Assembly (NCBI GenBank): GCA_038496445.1
Contig: JALMLS010000605.1
Coordinates: 95,055-159,054, forward strand
DNA: 64,000 bases
Direction of reading: 5' to 3'
Origin: Trichosphaerium sp. ATCC 40318
Taxonomy: Eukaryota; Discosea; Flabellinia; Trichosidae
The notes beneath the pieces were generated by a model, which saw nothing but the letters and a program-made list of their open reading frames with translations, did no database searches and was not told the DNA's origin. Positions within the stretch are counted from its first letter, which is position 1. Each line of letters begins with the position of its first letter. A program made the translations under genes and the position numbers. Below are positions 37,449 through 49,000 of the stretch, in pieces.

Positions 37449-38245
37449 ATGTTGCGCTTAGTGCAAAGCCAAAGTAGATGCACCGTGCGTCAGTACGGCC
37501 TCAGGAGATATTGCTCAGCGGGAGATGAAAAGAAATCAGCTGTAGGTATGTTACCACGCGTCGTGGCGTTTGGTTGTTAACAAATATGCTATAGAGCGAG
37601 GTAGAAATTACGAACTAAACGTAATGAGAATAATGTCCAAATACGGCTTTGATCTTGTTCAAACAGGCAAGGCAGGTGATCAGGGCGTAGATCTACGCGG
37701 GCGTTGGGCGTTACCATTAGATATTGACATTCCTGTCATTGGTATGTCAAAATGCCTTCGTTTTCGTGAATTGACCATCAAACGCAGTCCAATGCAAACG
37801 TGAAAAGAGTCAGCTTAGACCGAAGACTGTACGCGAAATGAGTGGTAGTTTGCATAGAGAAAAAGCACCTACCATGGCAATCATTGCTACACATACATTT
37901 TGGACGACCTCAGCGCTCAACCATCTCATGCAGGTGCTTTCACAAAAAAAAACTATTTGTTTTGACAATTTTATAGTCTCCTGTTCCTCTCATGCTCTGG
38001 CACTATCCTTACATGGCAGAACAAATACAAGCACTCGCTATGAACCCGGCTGCACGTAAGCTCGTTCCGTACATATCAGTTGCGCGCATGTACCCCGAAG
38101 GTAAGAAGGCCTTTTTAAGTTTACTATTGAAAAACAGCAAATTCAGCCAAACCTTCAATTTACTCTCTTTGCAGATAGAAACTCTCTTGCTTCTGTATTT
38201 CTTTTCTCTAAAGACGGAACAGAGAAATGTCTAGGTTTGGATTAA
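37449..38245 (+). CDS. RRG7: RRG7-like mitochondrial restriction-endonuclease-fold protein
   Basis: ATG 37449 begins an Arg/Ser/Gln-rich presequence (MLRLVQSQSRCTVRQYGLRR) typical of mitochondrial import. Following exons read YELNVMRIMSKYGFDLV, GKAGDQGVDLRGRW, then (acceptor at 37787) VQCKREKSQLRPKTVREM, AIIATHTFWTTSALNHLM and a C-terminus ending SKDGTEKCLGLD. The order helix, GDxGxD, VQCK matches the PD-(D/E)xK core of the RRG7 family, known in yeast as required for respiratory growth. The Asp and Lys expected for nuclease activity are present. Five or six exons, introns 40-75 bases. Stop TAA at 38243-38245. Confidence 0.8.
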
Positions 38246-38495
38246 GACTTGTATTCAAAGTGTCAAAATATTGTATCTATCTCAAAAGAAATGATCACCT
38301 AGATGGTGCCTTCGCTCGTGGACATTATGTTGCACTCGCACATGTCCTAACACAATCAGTGTTTAAGAATGACTACAAACATTTGAAAGAAAATAAATAC
38401 TGTTGTTGACTTATAAAGTTTCTTGCAGCGAGCTATTTTTTACTGTGGAAAAATCCTTGCCAAAGTGTACAATTTACGTTATCTCGTGTTGAGCA

Positions 38496-38988
38496 ATGGA
38501 TTACGAGGACGGTGAGCCACCTAAAAAGCGACCAAGGGAGGATGAAGAGGAAGAAGTTATTGTAGATCCAGAGATATTGTAATACCCTTATTCGTACCCA
38601 CATTGCCTAATATAACGTAGGAATACGATAAAATTGCGAAACTACTTCCCTCGTGATAGAGTATGTAAAACTGTTTAAAATGGCTATCAAACGCATCTAA
38701 TTCGCTTGTAGATGCTTAAAAAGTGTGTTACGAAAACTCTACCAGACTACTTTACTGAAACCAAAGAAAAATTCATAGAGCTACTGGAGAAAGCTAAAGA
38801 TGAAGACGTACAACGCCGCAGATGTATATTTAAATTTTAACGTGTGCTTCAAGGCTTTGGTTGAACTAGCGCCTAAAAAGGATACCTGGGATCTACAGCG
38901 TGAGCTACAACCGCGTCTAGATAAACTGGACCTCATGACACAGAAGATGATTGTAGAAATGCTAAAAGTCAAGGTTGGAAAGAAATAG
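38496..38988 (+). CDS. CCDC12: CCDC12/Cwf18-like spliceosome protein
   Basis: Exons 38496-38578, 38621-38660, 38712-38807 and 38854-38988 join in phase to 117 residues. Order: acidic/basic start (EDGEPPKKRPREDEEEE), LRNYFPRD (as LRNYVP in the family), a helical linker (FIELLEKAKDED), then the signature ALVELAPKKDTWDLQREL followed by KLDLMTQKMIVEML. CCDC12/Cwf18 is a component of activated spliceosomes. The N-terminal coiled coil is shorter than in the human protein (166 residues), so an upstream exon could be missing, but no candidate was found. Smallest introns are 42-51 bases. Confidence 0.85.
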
Positions 38989-39268
38989 GCTATGTGACTC
39001 CCAAGACGCACGCAAAACAAAAGAAATCAAAGACGGTGGCATTTTTGCTGAACCAATTGTACGAATAATAGATCAACAAGTCAAAAAAAATTACTTGCCT
39101 TCACTTCTTTATCACTCGCTGCCCTAAACAAATTTACCTTTAATCCAAAATATCACGCAAAAACCTAAAGCGCGCACATACAACCTTGGGTTGTTTTTTT
39201 TTTTTGATAACAAAATGTGTCAAACAACATTGACATGTTGGTTAGATTTTTGATTTTTTTTAATTATG

Positions 39269-40404
39269 TTACAATTCTTGTTGTTGTTCTGCAGCGGCAG
39301 CATCAAGTGCAGCGTCAGCGTCCGAGCCATAAAATATGCTCGAAAAAATAAGGTATAGTACGTGCAATAGTCTAAACCTATTGGCTAGTATATAAAAGCA
39401 CACAAGGCAAAATATCCCAAACGCAGCTTATTAAAAAAAAAGCATGTCAGTCAATGAAAAGCGCAAAAAAAAAAAGACAAGAATTCTTACCACCGAGCAT
39501 CATACGATCCATAAATTCCCTTCTATGCAACCTATTTATTGTCCCACTACCAGTTTTTATATTTCCTTTATACCCATCTGCAGTAGTAACTAATTCCTCT
39601 AGCTCTTTACCTTGTTCATCAAACTTTTGCAACGTAGCTTCACTAAAAACGATACAAATAAGTTTGTTTTATACTTTAAACAATAAACAACAATACCCGC
39701 TTTCTGTGGCATCCCTAAGAACGCTTTGAAGGTCTTTTTCAAAGAAACAAGTTAGCTGACTTTATAAAAACACGTGTTTTTTGTTAGTGTATAAAAAAAC
39801 TAAAACAAAATTGTGACATACGTATCATTTCTGCTGTAACGTTGTTTGATACATGTAACGCATCATCATCATTTCTATTCACAGTTGTTAGAGTGATTAC
39901 CAACCAGTTGGTTTCTGTTTTTTTGCGTACTGTATTTTTATTCGCTTAGGTTTTTTTGCATTACCGAATAAAGCGCTTCTTTCGTCTTTATGCCACTGTT
40001 CACGTTGAATGTGACCGTAAATAACCGCTTTACGTAATTCTGCCTTTAGACTATTTAATAATGTTATTAGTGGGTGCAATGGCATTAATTATCGCGTTTG
40101 GGCACGTACTTATCCAATGACGTTTGGTGTTGAGTCATTTCTTTTGTTATTGTAGCTTTTTCTATCTCTTGGCTGTTTTCAAGCGCTCTGCGTTTACCTT
40201 TGCGTACTCAGCAGTTATTTTAACGTATTTAACGCTACCTTTCTTTATTTTTCGTTTAACTAAGCGTAAATCTGTATTTATTTCATTGACAAGTTGGTCC
40301 CGGGCTGCTTTACTTCGTACATCTTCAGCAAGAGTTTTTATCTTTGACTTTGTGTTTTCGAGTAGTCCTGCAATGTCAGAGGTTAACGCATCCACGCTTG
40401 ACAT
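39269..40404 (-). CDS. Coiled-coil protein, weak SNARE-like (Sec20/Qb?) resemblance
   Basis: ATG 40404. The N-terminal ~80 residues are a long charged helix (DALTSDIAGLLENTKSKIKT ... VKYVKITAEYAKVNAER). A basic middle follows (ERSALFGNAKKPKRIKIQYA). A C-terminal coiled coil reads MQKFDEQGKELEELVTTADG, then INRLHRREFMDRMML, with an Ala/Gln-rich end stopping at 39269. The heptad pattern and position suggest a SNARE motif, but no membrane anchor follows, so a soluble tether or another coiled-coil protein is equally possible. About six exons; CACGTG in an intron at 39771. Confidence 0.5.
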
Positions 40405-40627
40405 CCACTGCAGCCTACGTGTTCTTTTGGTTCAATTAACAGAACTACGTTGACACATTGTACGCAAAAAGCTAACGCAACATTTTAACAGTCACAGCAA
40501 AGCCAATACGCCATAGGGCCCCTGCTTCTTAAATAACTAGGTGCCAACACTGCAGTGGAGGTCGTATTTAAAAGCTGTGTAGATCAATAATAGAAAAAAA
40601 ACAAAGTGAGAAAAAGAACTAGATTAT

Positions 40628-42168
40628 TTACATAGATGCCGCTTTATGCGCTAAACGTGCTAAAATTACAGTAAAAAGGCTAACAGGTAATGATGCTGTA
40701 GCAATTATAAAGCTATATCCTGGTGTAAAGAGCTTTATACAACTGAGACCCAAGCAGTGTACTTCTTCATAACCAGAAAGTACGTTGTACGAAATCTATA
40801 TAAAAAACATTAGTTGTTATTAACACTCTTAAGTGCTCGTGTTTGATTTAGAAATTCCAAAAGAAGTCTTAGTGTAGATCAAGAGAGTTTCAGATGGTGG
40901 TAAGCTTAGTGTACCTCACGATAAGGAAATGAGAACAGAAGAACCAAATATGCAGCCACTGTGAAAAATGCCGCCAAGAATGGTCCTAGTCTCGCTGCAC
41001 GGCGAATATTGGATGAATAACGAGCTTTCATTGCTCTCAATGAATGGTAGAGCATGCTATGCAGTGAGTAAGTCAACATCTCGGTTCACTTCTAATTTTT
41101 GTATTCAAAAAGAAACTTTCGATTCTTCCCTCTGCTGAACAAAGTTTAGCGTACCTAGCAAATGCTAGCATTGTTGCTACAATAGCTATACCCATTGAAG
41201 CGCCACCTAAAGTTTCTAGCCAACGTGCAGCAGCACTACTGAGAAAGTGTTGAGCAGACCAAGATCCATAAGAATCACAACTCTCAATATCATCGCTACC
41301 TCTTACACATACATCAACCAAACCGAATCTAAACAACTCCATAAATACGTGACACGTGCCACCAAAAAAAAAACAATAAAAAACCAGCCCAAGTTATCCA
41401 CGTGTTTAACGCACCTAAAATTAGTACGAAACGTTGCATTGTTGATTGTTTTTTCACGTGATATTTTCCACCATGCTGTTGTCGGCATTGATGCGCATAA
41501 GAGTACAACTGTAATCATAGATAGTATAGCAACAAATGTATGTAGTCTTTGTGTAAGTGAAGACCTTCGCTTCCTGTCTGGGTCAACAACTACAAACGAG
41601 TAAACCAGTCTAATAATCTACACGACATAATACAGGATTTGTAGCCCTTGGTTTTGCCTTATTCGCTTACCTTGAAACTCTGCCATTGTACTTGATTGTA
41701 CAGCTTTAATGACGTATGTTTGTTTTGTGTCTGTTGTTTCGTAATGAAGTTTGTTATCTGTTTTCCACGCGTAAGCACATCTAATACTGTACTTAGGCGC
41801 ATTGATGAAAAAGAAAATGACGTTTAAACGTAAATTGTAGTGAAATTCGCCCGTAAATTGCGGACAGCGATTTTTGGTGGTAGGGTATTTATCTTACGCG
41901 GTTTCTGCCGGAAATACTTTGTCCGAGTGCTGATTAACAATAGTGAATTGGGGATACTTGGACATCCTTGTACTGAACGGAATGACGTATTCTGTACCAT
42001 CCAGAGTGAATTCTATCCGATATGGGTTTCTTAAACGCTCAATTTCGAGCTCGTCCAATTCTATACATCTGTGAGCGTTGTAGAGTGTATAGGTTGTTTA
42101 GTGCCTTCAATAGCAACTACTGCTTCTACATCACCCATAAGGGCGACGCCCGTTTCATCTGACTCCAT
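40628..42168 (-). CDS. Four-span membrane protein with soluble N-terminal domain
   Basis: ATG 42168 (MESDETGVALMGDVEAVV). A 29-base intron precedes RLRNPYRIEFTLDGTEYVIP, TRMSKYPQFTIVN and TVLDVLTRGKQITNFI, a soluble beta-rich domain of unknown type. The remaining exons hold four spans: FVAILSMITVVLLCASMP, a Trp-rich luminal loop with Cys (DSYGSWSAQHFLSSAAARW) and ASMGIAIVATMLAFARYA, AAFFTVAAYLVLLFSFPY, and FIIATASLPVSLFTVILA, with TAA at 40628-40630. The joins chosen keep phase; starting at the internal ATG 41696 would drop the soluble domain. Introns carry CACGTG at 41399 and 41455. Family not recognised. Confidence 0.62.
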
Positions 42169-42631
42169 AACAATACGTTAACGCGTGAATGAGGGGAAAT
42201 GCGTTGACAATACTTGTTTTGATTTTAAGGCAAAGTCCTAAACATAGCAATACGATGTACCTAACTGTAGTGACATAGTGTATGCTATACATCCAGAAAT
42301 AGGACCCGTTGGGAGCTTCTACGCCCATATTTTGATTTTGTTCCTCTTGAGATCATTGGAACACGTGCTTTATAGGTAAGAACACATAATTGTTATAAGG
42401 AACTGCTAACTGTTGAGAAGATGAACCTAATGTCGTTGCAAAAACAACTTTTTTTGGACGGTAGCTTGCCAAAACAATCCTGAAGAGTGGTGAAGAAATA
42501 AGCCATTTCGTCAAGTAATTTCTAAATGATCATCTAAACGAAAGTGAATTGACTAACCAAGACTTGTTTTGAGGTAAGCAATGTCTTACGCAGCTTGAAC
42601 ATCAGTTTTTCTGGTTTGAAACATAATAGCT
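42169..42631. other. Divergent spacer
   Basis: 463 bases between the minus-strand membrane gene and the plus-strand F-box-phosphatase. No gene seen. CACGTG at 42362 lies near its middle and fits a shared regulatory region. Confidence 0.45.
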
Positions 42632-44108
42632 ATGTCACATTTACTGTATCTACCTTTGGAGACGCTGCTTCAAATAACTACTCATCTCAATTACACCAAT
42701 TTGTACAATTTGAGCGCCTCATGTCGTTATATACACAATGTGATGAGTAATAATCGTTTCTGGACGTTTATGCTTAAAAATACAAGCCTAACACCAATTG
42801 ACGGAGCCAAAACACATAGTACTCACGTGCGTTAAGAGATAATGAACATTGAAGCATTTGACAATCCTTGCAAAGGTGGCTGATCCACGGTTCACTTTTT
42901 TGGTCTCTTTTAATATGGACTCTGTCCTGAACTCAGTAATAAACGCTTGCATGCACCATGAACCAATTCCTATAGAAACACTTGTTGTCATTGCAAAACA
43001 AGCGAGAAAAGTGTTCCTAAAAGAAGAGAATGTTCTTAAAATCGCTGCACCCATCTCTGTTGTTGGTAATATTCATGGACAATTGGCTGACTTGCTAGAG
43101 ATTTTCAAAATAGAGGGTATGCCGCCAGACGTCAACTTCCTTTTCTTGGGGAACTACGTCAATAGGTACTAAAAATGTTGCAAAAAAAAACCACGTGATA
43201 ATTTGTTTGCACTTACCTAGAGGTTCTTTTTGTATCCGTGTCATAGCACTGTTATTCGCTTTAAAGATTAAATATCCTGACAAAGTACATATGATACGAG
43301 GTAATCATGAATCAATGGAATTAACACGAGTATATTCATTTTATGACGAGTGTCAGAGTTATAATGATGACTCAATTTGGGAGTTGTTTTGTTCTGCATT
43401 CAACGCCCTTCCTCTTGGTACTTGACCCTGTATGAGTTAATTTATTAATCTAGTTTAATAGTGGCTATTATAGACAATACGTATTTTTGTGTTCATGGTG
43501 GTCTCAGTCCTTCTGCAGATTCTTTAAAAGATATACAAACGCTTTTTAGAGATGATAGGGTACCAAGTGACGGTGCAATTTTTGACCTACTCTGGGATGA
43601 GTATGATGATAGATCCGGTTGGGGAATGATTCACAGAGGAGTGGGTAATCTAAAACTGTTTCTTGTCTTACCTGAACTGTGTTAAGTTGCTTTTTAAAGG
43701 GTACACATTCGGAGAAGATATTACAGAACAGTTTCTACATAGAAATAATTTGAAGGGCATAATTAGATCACACTCTCTAGTGATGGAAGGATACAGATCT
43801 GTTCATGGTGGTAAAATACATCATGTATATAGCGCATCAGACTATTGCAATAGGTGTGATAACAATGGTAAGTACTACACTGCCCTTACCCTTCGGCAGG
43901 AGTGAGTTACAAAGCAAGTACAAAGCAACATATTGCTGGTACTTTTTTGAGACAGTACTAAGAGTGTGTAGGTGCTGTTCTCCGTGTTATGGAGGATTTG
44001 AGTGTCCACCCACAATACTATAAAATAGAGAAAGAACAACGAAAAGCACTTTATAATATTGTGAGCAAGGCAGACAAAAGGAAATTCAAAACAGCGCTCA
44101 AAAACTAA
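42632..44108 (+). CDS. F-box protein fused to a PPP-type phosphatase domain with substituted metal ligands
   Basis: Exons 42632-42826, 42876-43165, 43221-43417, 43462-43644, 43700-43867 and 43972-44108 give 389 residues. Residues 3-50 are an F-box (LPLETLLQITTHLNYTNLYN). Residues ~80-370 are a PPP phosphatase fold. The signature GDxHGQ reads GNIHGQ and GDYVDRG reads GNYVNRG, so two metal-binding Asp and the DRG Asp are Asn. RGNHES, HGGLSP, LLWDEYDDRSGWG and RSHS keep other core residues, while SAPNYC reads SASDYC. Loss of those Asp in PP1/PP2A-type enzymes abolishes metal binding. This looks like a pseudophosphatase used as a substrate-binding module of an SCF ubiquitin ligase. An intron carries CACGTG at 43192. 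Confidence 0.88.
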
Positions 44109-44309
44109 AGCAAGCAAAAACACTTTCATGTATGGAACTAAAATAAACAAGTTTTATACTAAACCAGCTCGGGTTGTCACTATGGTACACTGCTAGGAAA
44201 CCATAGTGTTCACGTGTGAGTATAATTGTGTAGGAATGAATATAACAGTAGAGGCTCATACCACAACAAAATAGCAAAACATTCAGTTTATTTTTTTGGG
44301 AACAAGATG

Positions 44310-45812
44310 TTAGTTTCTAAACGTTGTTATGCACTCCTTGTTGGTGATTTTATAAGCACCGGCTAATATCTTCAAACCTTCTCCTGTTACTTGTGTGTAT
44401 GATAGATCAATTTCATATACACCTGCCAATGCCTTGATACCCTCATCCGTTATTGCTCTACAACCATACAATCCGATAGTATGCACGCCTCCCAACATTT
44501 TGATACCCTCATCCGTTATTGCTCTACAACCACTCAAGATGATGATCTGTACACCTGCTAATAACCTCAAACCTTCATCTGTTACATTGGTGTATGATAG
44601 ATCAATTTCATGTACACCTGCCAATGCCTTGATGCCTTCATCTGTTATTACTTTGCAAAAAGTCAAATTGATAGTATGTACACCTGTCAATGCCTTGATA
44701 CCCTCATCTGTTATTAAACTACATTGGCTCAATGTGATGGTATGTACGCCTGCAAGTGCCTTCAATCCTTCAGCTGAAAATTTGAAATATCTGAAAAAGT
44801 ATATTTTGCTGACACCAGCCAGAACTTTTATGCCCTCATCTGAGATTCTTTCACACTGTTTTAAATAGATATTGTGTACGCCAGCCAATGCCTTGAGTCC
44901 TTTATCAGTCACATTTGTGCATGATAGATCAAGTGTATGTGTGCCAGCCAATATCTTAATGCCTTCATCCGTTATTCCTGAACAACTACCCAAATAAATA
45001 GCATGTGCACCAACTAATTGTTTAAGACTTTCGTCTGTTATTGCTTTGCAACCTGTCAAGTTGATAGTATGTACACCAGCCAGCGCTGCCACACCCTTGT
45101 CTGATATTCTTACACAACTTTTCAATTTAATAGTATGAATACCAGCCAAAGCTTTGAGACCTTCATCAGTCACCCGTGAGCGTGATAAATTAAGTTTATG
45201 TGCACCAGCCAATTCTTTAATCCCTTCATCTGTTATTCTGGTATTATTCCTTATATTTATCACGTGTGCGCCAGCCAATGCCTTTAAGCCATCATCTGTT
45301 ATTTTATAACAATACCTCAATTTGATGGTATGTGCACCAGCAATTGCTGAGATACCAACATCTGTCACTGATGTGTTACTCAAGTATATGGTGTGTACAC
45401 CAGCCAGTGCCTTCAATCCTTCATCTTTAATGTTACTCCATGACAAATCAATGTAATGTATGCCAGACAATGCGTTGAGCCCTTTGCTTGTTACTTTTTG
45501 GCAGTAACTCAAATCCAATGAGTGTACACCTGTGAGAAAGTGCAAATGACTATCATTCAGGGTAGTTCTAATCTCTTTCAAACAAATTCGCGTATTCTGA
45601 AGTAAAGGGCTACCGGCAAGCATGTGTAATTCATCTATGTCGAAAACAGTGATACAATTGTATCCAACGTGCTTGTGGACGATGTCACGCATTAAACGGC
45701 ATGTTTGGGCTGCACGTAGAGTAAACTTCCCGAAATTTAGAATAAGAACTATTAATTCGACTGGGAGTGCAAGGAGAGCAAAAAACCTTGTATCTGTACC
45801 AGCTGCTTCCAT
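44310..45812 (-). CDS. F-box/LRR repeat protein (paralogue 1)
   Basis: A single exon of 500 residues from ATG 45812. The open frame runs 12 codons further upstream without an ATG. Residues ~8-55 are an F-box (ALLALPVELIVLILNFG ... CRLMRDIVHKHVGY). From ~85 on there are about 17 LRRs of 23-25 residues with the consensus ITDEGIKALAGVHTINLSGC, as in cysteine-type LRRs of FBXL proteins, the substrate receptors of SCF ligases. The DNA of the units is nearly identical in places, showing recent unit duplication. It lies 220 bases head-to-head with the macro-domain gene. Lack of introns is unusual for this window. Confidence 0.9.
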   Translation of the reverse strand: MEAAGTDTRFFALLALPVELIVLILNFGKFTLRAAQTCRLMRDIVHKHVGYNCITVFDIDELHMLAGSPLLQNTRICLKEIRTTLNDSHLHFLTGVHSLDLSYCQKVTSKGLNALSGIHYIDLSWSNIKDEGLKALAGVHTIYLSNTSVTDVGISAIAGAHTIKLRYCYKITDDGLKALAGAHVINIRNNTRITDEGIKELAGAHKLNLSRSRVTDEGLKALAGIHTIKLKSCVRISDKGVAALAGVHTINLTGCKAITDESLKQLVGAHAIYLGSCSGITDEGIKILAGTHTLDLSCTNVTDKGLKALAGVHNIYLKQCERISDEGIKVLAGVSKIYFFRYFKFSAEGLKALAGVHTITLSQCSLITDEGIKALTGVHTINLTFCKVITDEGIKALAGVHEIDLSYTNVTDEGLRLLAGVQIIILSGCRAITDEGIKMLGGVHTIGLYGCRAITDEGIKALAGVYEIDLSYTQVTGEGLKILAGAYKITNKECITTFRN

Positions 45813-46032
45813 GTTTTTGCTAAAAAAAGAGGAATACTTAACTCGCAAGATTTCAACGCAATTCAGAGCTACAGCTTCTCTCTTTGTTGTAAAACAGCTA
45901 CCATACTTGCGTATTTATGCCACGTGATAAATAGAAAAACAGGACTAGCTAACGGTTTGTCACGTGAGATCGTTACATGAACTGTCAATGGTTTTCGGTT
46001 GTTGGTAAAGTAAACATCACACGCATTCAACC
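45813..46032. promoter_or_regulatory. Divergent promoter with two CACGTG palindromes
   Basis: The spacer between the F-box/LRR ATG (45812) and the macro-domain ATG (46033) holds CACGTG at 45921 and 45961, 40 bases apart and near its centre, both followed by GA. Position and spacing suggest a bidirectional promoter bound by a bHLH-type factor. Confidence 0.5.
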
Positions 46033-49000
46033 ATGATTCTTCAGTGTAATACCAATAATTTTATTATGTATACGCCTGTACCGGGCTATCTACTGCCAAA
46101 GAACAACAAAACCGTACAACAATTCTCACAACAGTTTCACGATCCGGTTTTAACCGTTCCAATGCCTGCACCTTCAAAACAAGATATTCGCCTCCAAACG
46201 CTACAAAAACCGCCAAACATCAACTCAAGGGTACCTCCAGTGATCGCACAACCGACATGGACGTTATCAAACATAGAACGTGGTGGTAGGGTAGCACCTA
46301 AAAGCTTTCAAGCTCAAAAACCTTTCCAGCGCTCACCACAACAAATTCAAGCACCTCCTTTTATGCGTGTCCACCCTCCACTAGATGTTTGGGCGCATCA
46401 CGGTGGTAGAAGACTACCACCAAGGTTTAGTCAAATAAAACTTCGTCAAGACGATCTTGGGAATCACGGAGGTAGATTGTTACAGAGAGCGAAACAACAA
46501 GTAACTGGTCACGTGGTCGTTGTATTTTTGGATGATATTGATTCATTAGAACAAGCAGCAATATTTATTGATGACAAATCGGCGCAGGTACGTGGCCAGA
46601 ACCGTGGTTTATCTCTCGCTTTCAGCATGATTTTTTTTTCTTATGTTATTGTTTAGACTGAGTGCAAGTTACTTGTTGGGTACAAATTGGAAGATACGGA
46701 AGTAAAAGTATCAAGAAAAGACTTACAAGATCTTGCTGATTATGCTGGTGTACCATATTATGAGACTGACAATGTAAGTAGTATTGCGAAACAATTAATG
46801 TAACATCACGTGTTTAAACTAAAATAAAACGTTGTACAACAAACAAAAATATAGTCCACAAGAAAACGTGCCTCTCGATGATATCCCTGACTATGGACGC
46901 TACACAAGGTACATGCACACATGCGGCTTAGAATTAAGTTCATTTGTGTTACTTTTAACGCACAAGAAAGAGTATCCTGAAGTGGCGTGGAAGTTAGCAA
47001 CTGTAGTATGGGCAATAGAAGTAGCGCCAAAAGTACCTCAGATTCGTTTAAAGCGTATCCAGCGCTCATTGGTGTCAATTACACCGGAAAACCGTTAGCG
47101 AATCATGATACTGACAATGGCACTCGTCTTCAAGTCTATTCGTGTGGAGGACTCAAAAATCTACGAGTAGAAGCTCTTGTCATTTCAAAATACGCTGCGC
47201 AATGGCTATTGGGCGAATACAGAAAGAACAGAACTACAACCAAACAAAAAAAAGAGGACGAAGATTACACTTTCACTTCGCACGTGTTTTGTGTATCATT
47301 GCGTGCTTACTACAGCTTTAGTGCTATTTCTACGGCGCTGAGAACTCTTGGAGATGCTACTATAGCGTCTTGTAGAGCGTATGGTTATTATTGCGAACAT
47401 TTTATAATTGTTGACGCTGTAGACGATGAAAAGTACGTGACATGCTTGTCGAACTTTTTTTTTTGAAATGTTTTTTTTTTTCACACGTGGTTGTTTTTTA
47501 AGGGAACTGGAAGCGTTACTCTTGGAGATATGGAAGTTAGCAGCGTCAATGGAAGTGAGCAGCCTTGGTATTCCTTTCGGCGGCACTGATAATGAGGGAA
47601 GCGAAGTGTTCGCTCTCATCCTAACAAAGGTTCGATCAGTTCCTGCTTTTTAACATCTTTGTTTTCTCCAACTCACCTTTTGATTAAAGGTGTTCAGTAC
47701 AGTTGGTGTGTCAACTATTAATAAGATTCGATTCATTGCAACACAAGAATCGCATGAAACGTACTTGTTGCATGCGTGGAGTATCCGGGGATGGCCTTTG
47801 AACATCACAAAATCGATTGCTGGAACAAAGCGTATTACTGGTACAAACACAATTATAAGCGTTGCCCTCCTCACATATTTTTGCAAAGTGGAGCTTGTAG
47901 TTGGCAATATTGCATCAGAGAGCTCTCAGGTGATAGTAAGCCCTTGTGACCAGAATATGAATAATAAAGGAGGAGCAGCGAAAGCGATCGTATCAAAGGT
48001 GACATTGTATCTTTTAATTGTTGACTCTAAAACTTACTTTCAAAGGCTGGAGTACAATCGCTGTGTGCCGCACATGTGAGTGATCACGGACCTTTGAAGA
48101 GTGGAGGTAACACAACAATTATCGAAAAATACTTAGTCATGTAAGGTTGCATCATAACACCAAGTGGAAAACTTGCTAGTCAAAGAGTAGAAGCGATAGT
48201 TCATGCCTTTACACCAAAGTATGAACCAGAAAATGATACTCAAGAGGTAGCCTTTCGTAAACAAGTATCTAAAGTGTTACATGCTTGTAAGAATGGAGGA
48301 TTTCAGTCAGTATCATTTCCGGCCATAGGTACCCACTAGAATCTGTAGAATTGAAACTTACTTACAATCAAGGAACTGGGCAAAGTTCATGGCCCATATC
48401 AGTCGTTGCAAGTAATATGATGAAGGCGATATTTCGTCTTTCCGCGAGTAAGGACAGTACCATTATATCACATGTTCGTATTGTACTGTTTGATAATGTA
48501 TCGTACAAAGTGTTTTACAAAGCTCTTCAACAAAAGTGCTCTGTCTTTGAAATACAAAGTCCAAACATAAAATTTAAAGGTAGCAATCATTCCAGAAACA
48601 CGCCGTGATAATTTATGATTAATGTGCTGTGTAGATGACTGTGGTGTCAGAGGTTTGAATAATGGCATCAATTTTAAGCAGAACGCTCTAGGATTAAAGA
48701 AGAGGATGGTTCAATATATGTCTACTATAAAAGGTATATGGAGTTATGTTTATTTTGTTAACAATTGCCCGAGACGAGTTTGTAATTGCCAGTAACAATG
48801 CAATAATCTCTTTTCTTGACACTTGTCAGCCAGTACATAGATGTTCAGTGGCTACATTCCTCATGATCCTTCATTCTGGTAAGTATTATAGTTAGTGAGG
48901 TTATCCTAACTCGGTTTTTTTTGTAAAGGTGGATTGAGATCACGTTTTGATTTGATGCAAGAAAAGTTTGCTGAATTTCCCAAAAAATTCATAAGAAGAC

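Noticed and set aside
38227-38409. 61-codon frame downstream of the RRG7-like gene
   Set aside because: Overlaps the RRG7-like C-terminus in another frame and has no similarity or splice context.
41694-41696. ATG at 41696 (MAEFQ) as gene start
   Set aside because: Another frame through the same exon splices in phase on both sides and links the soluble N-terminal domain to the membrane part.
44395-44868. Plus-strand frame of 157 codons with repeated TPANALIPSSVI
   Set aside because: Antisense shadow of the LRR array on the minus strand; the repetition only mirrors the LRR units.
45813-45848. Upstream extension of the F-box/LRR frame to 45848
   Set aside because: No ATG there; the first ATG is at 45812 and the F-box starts right after it.
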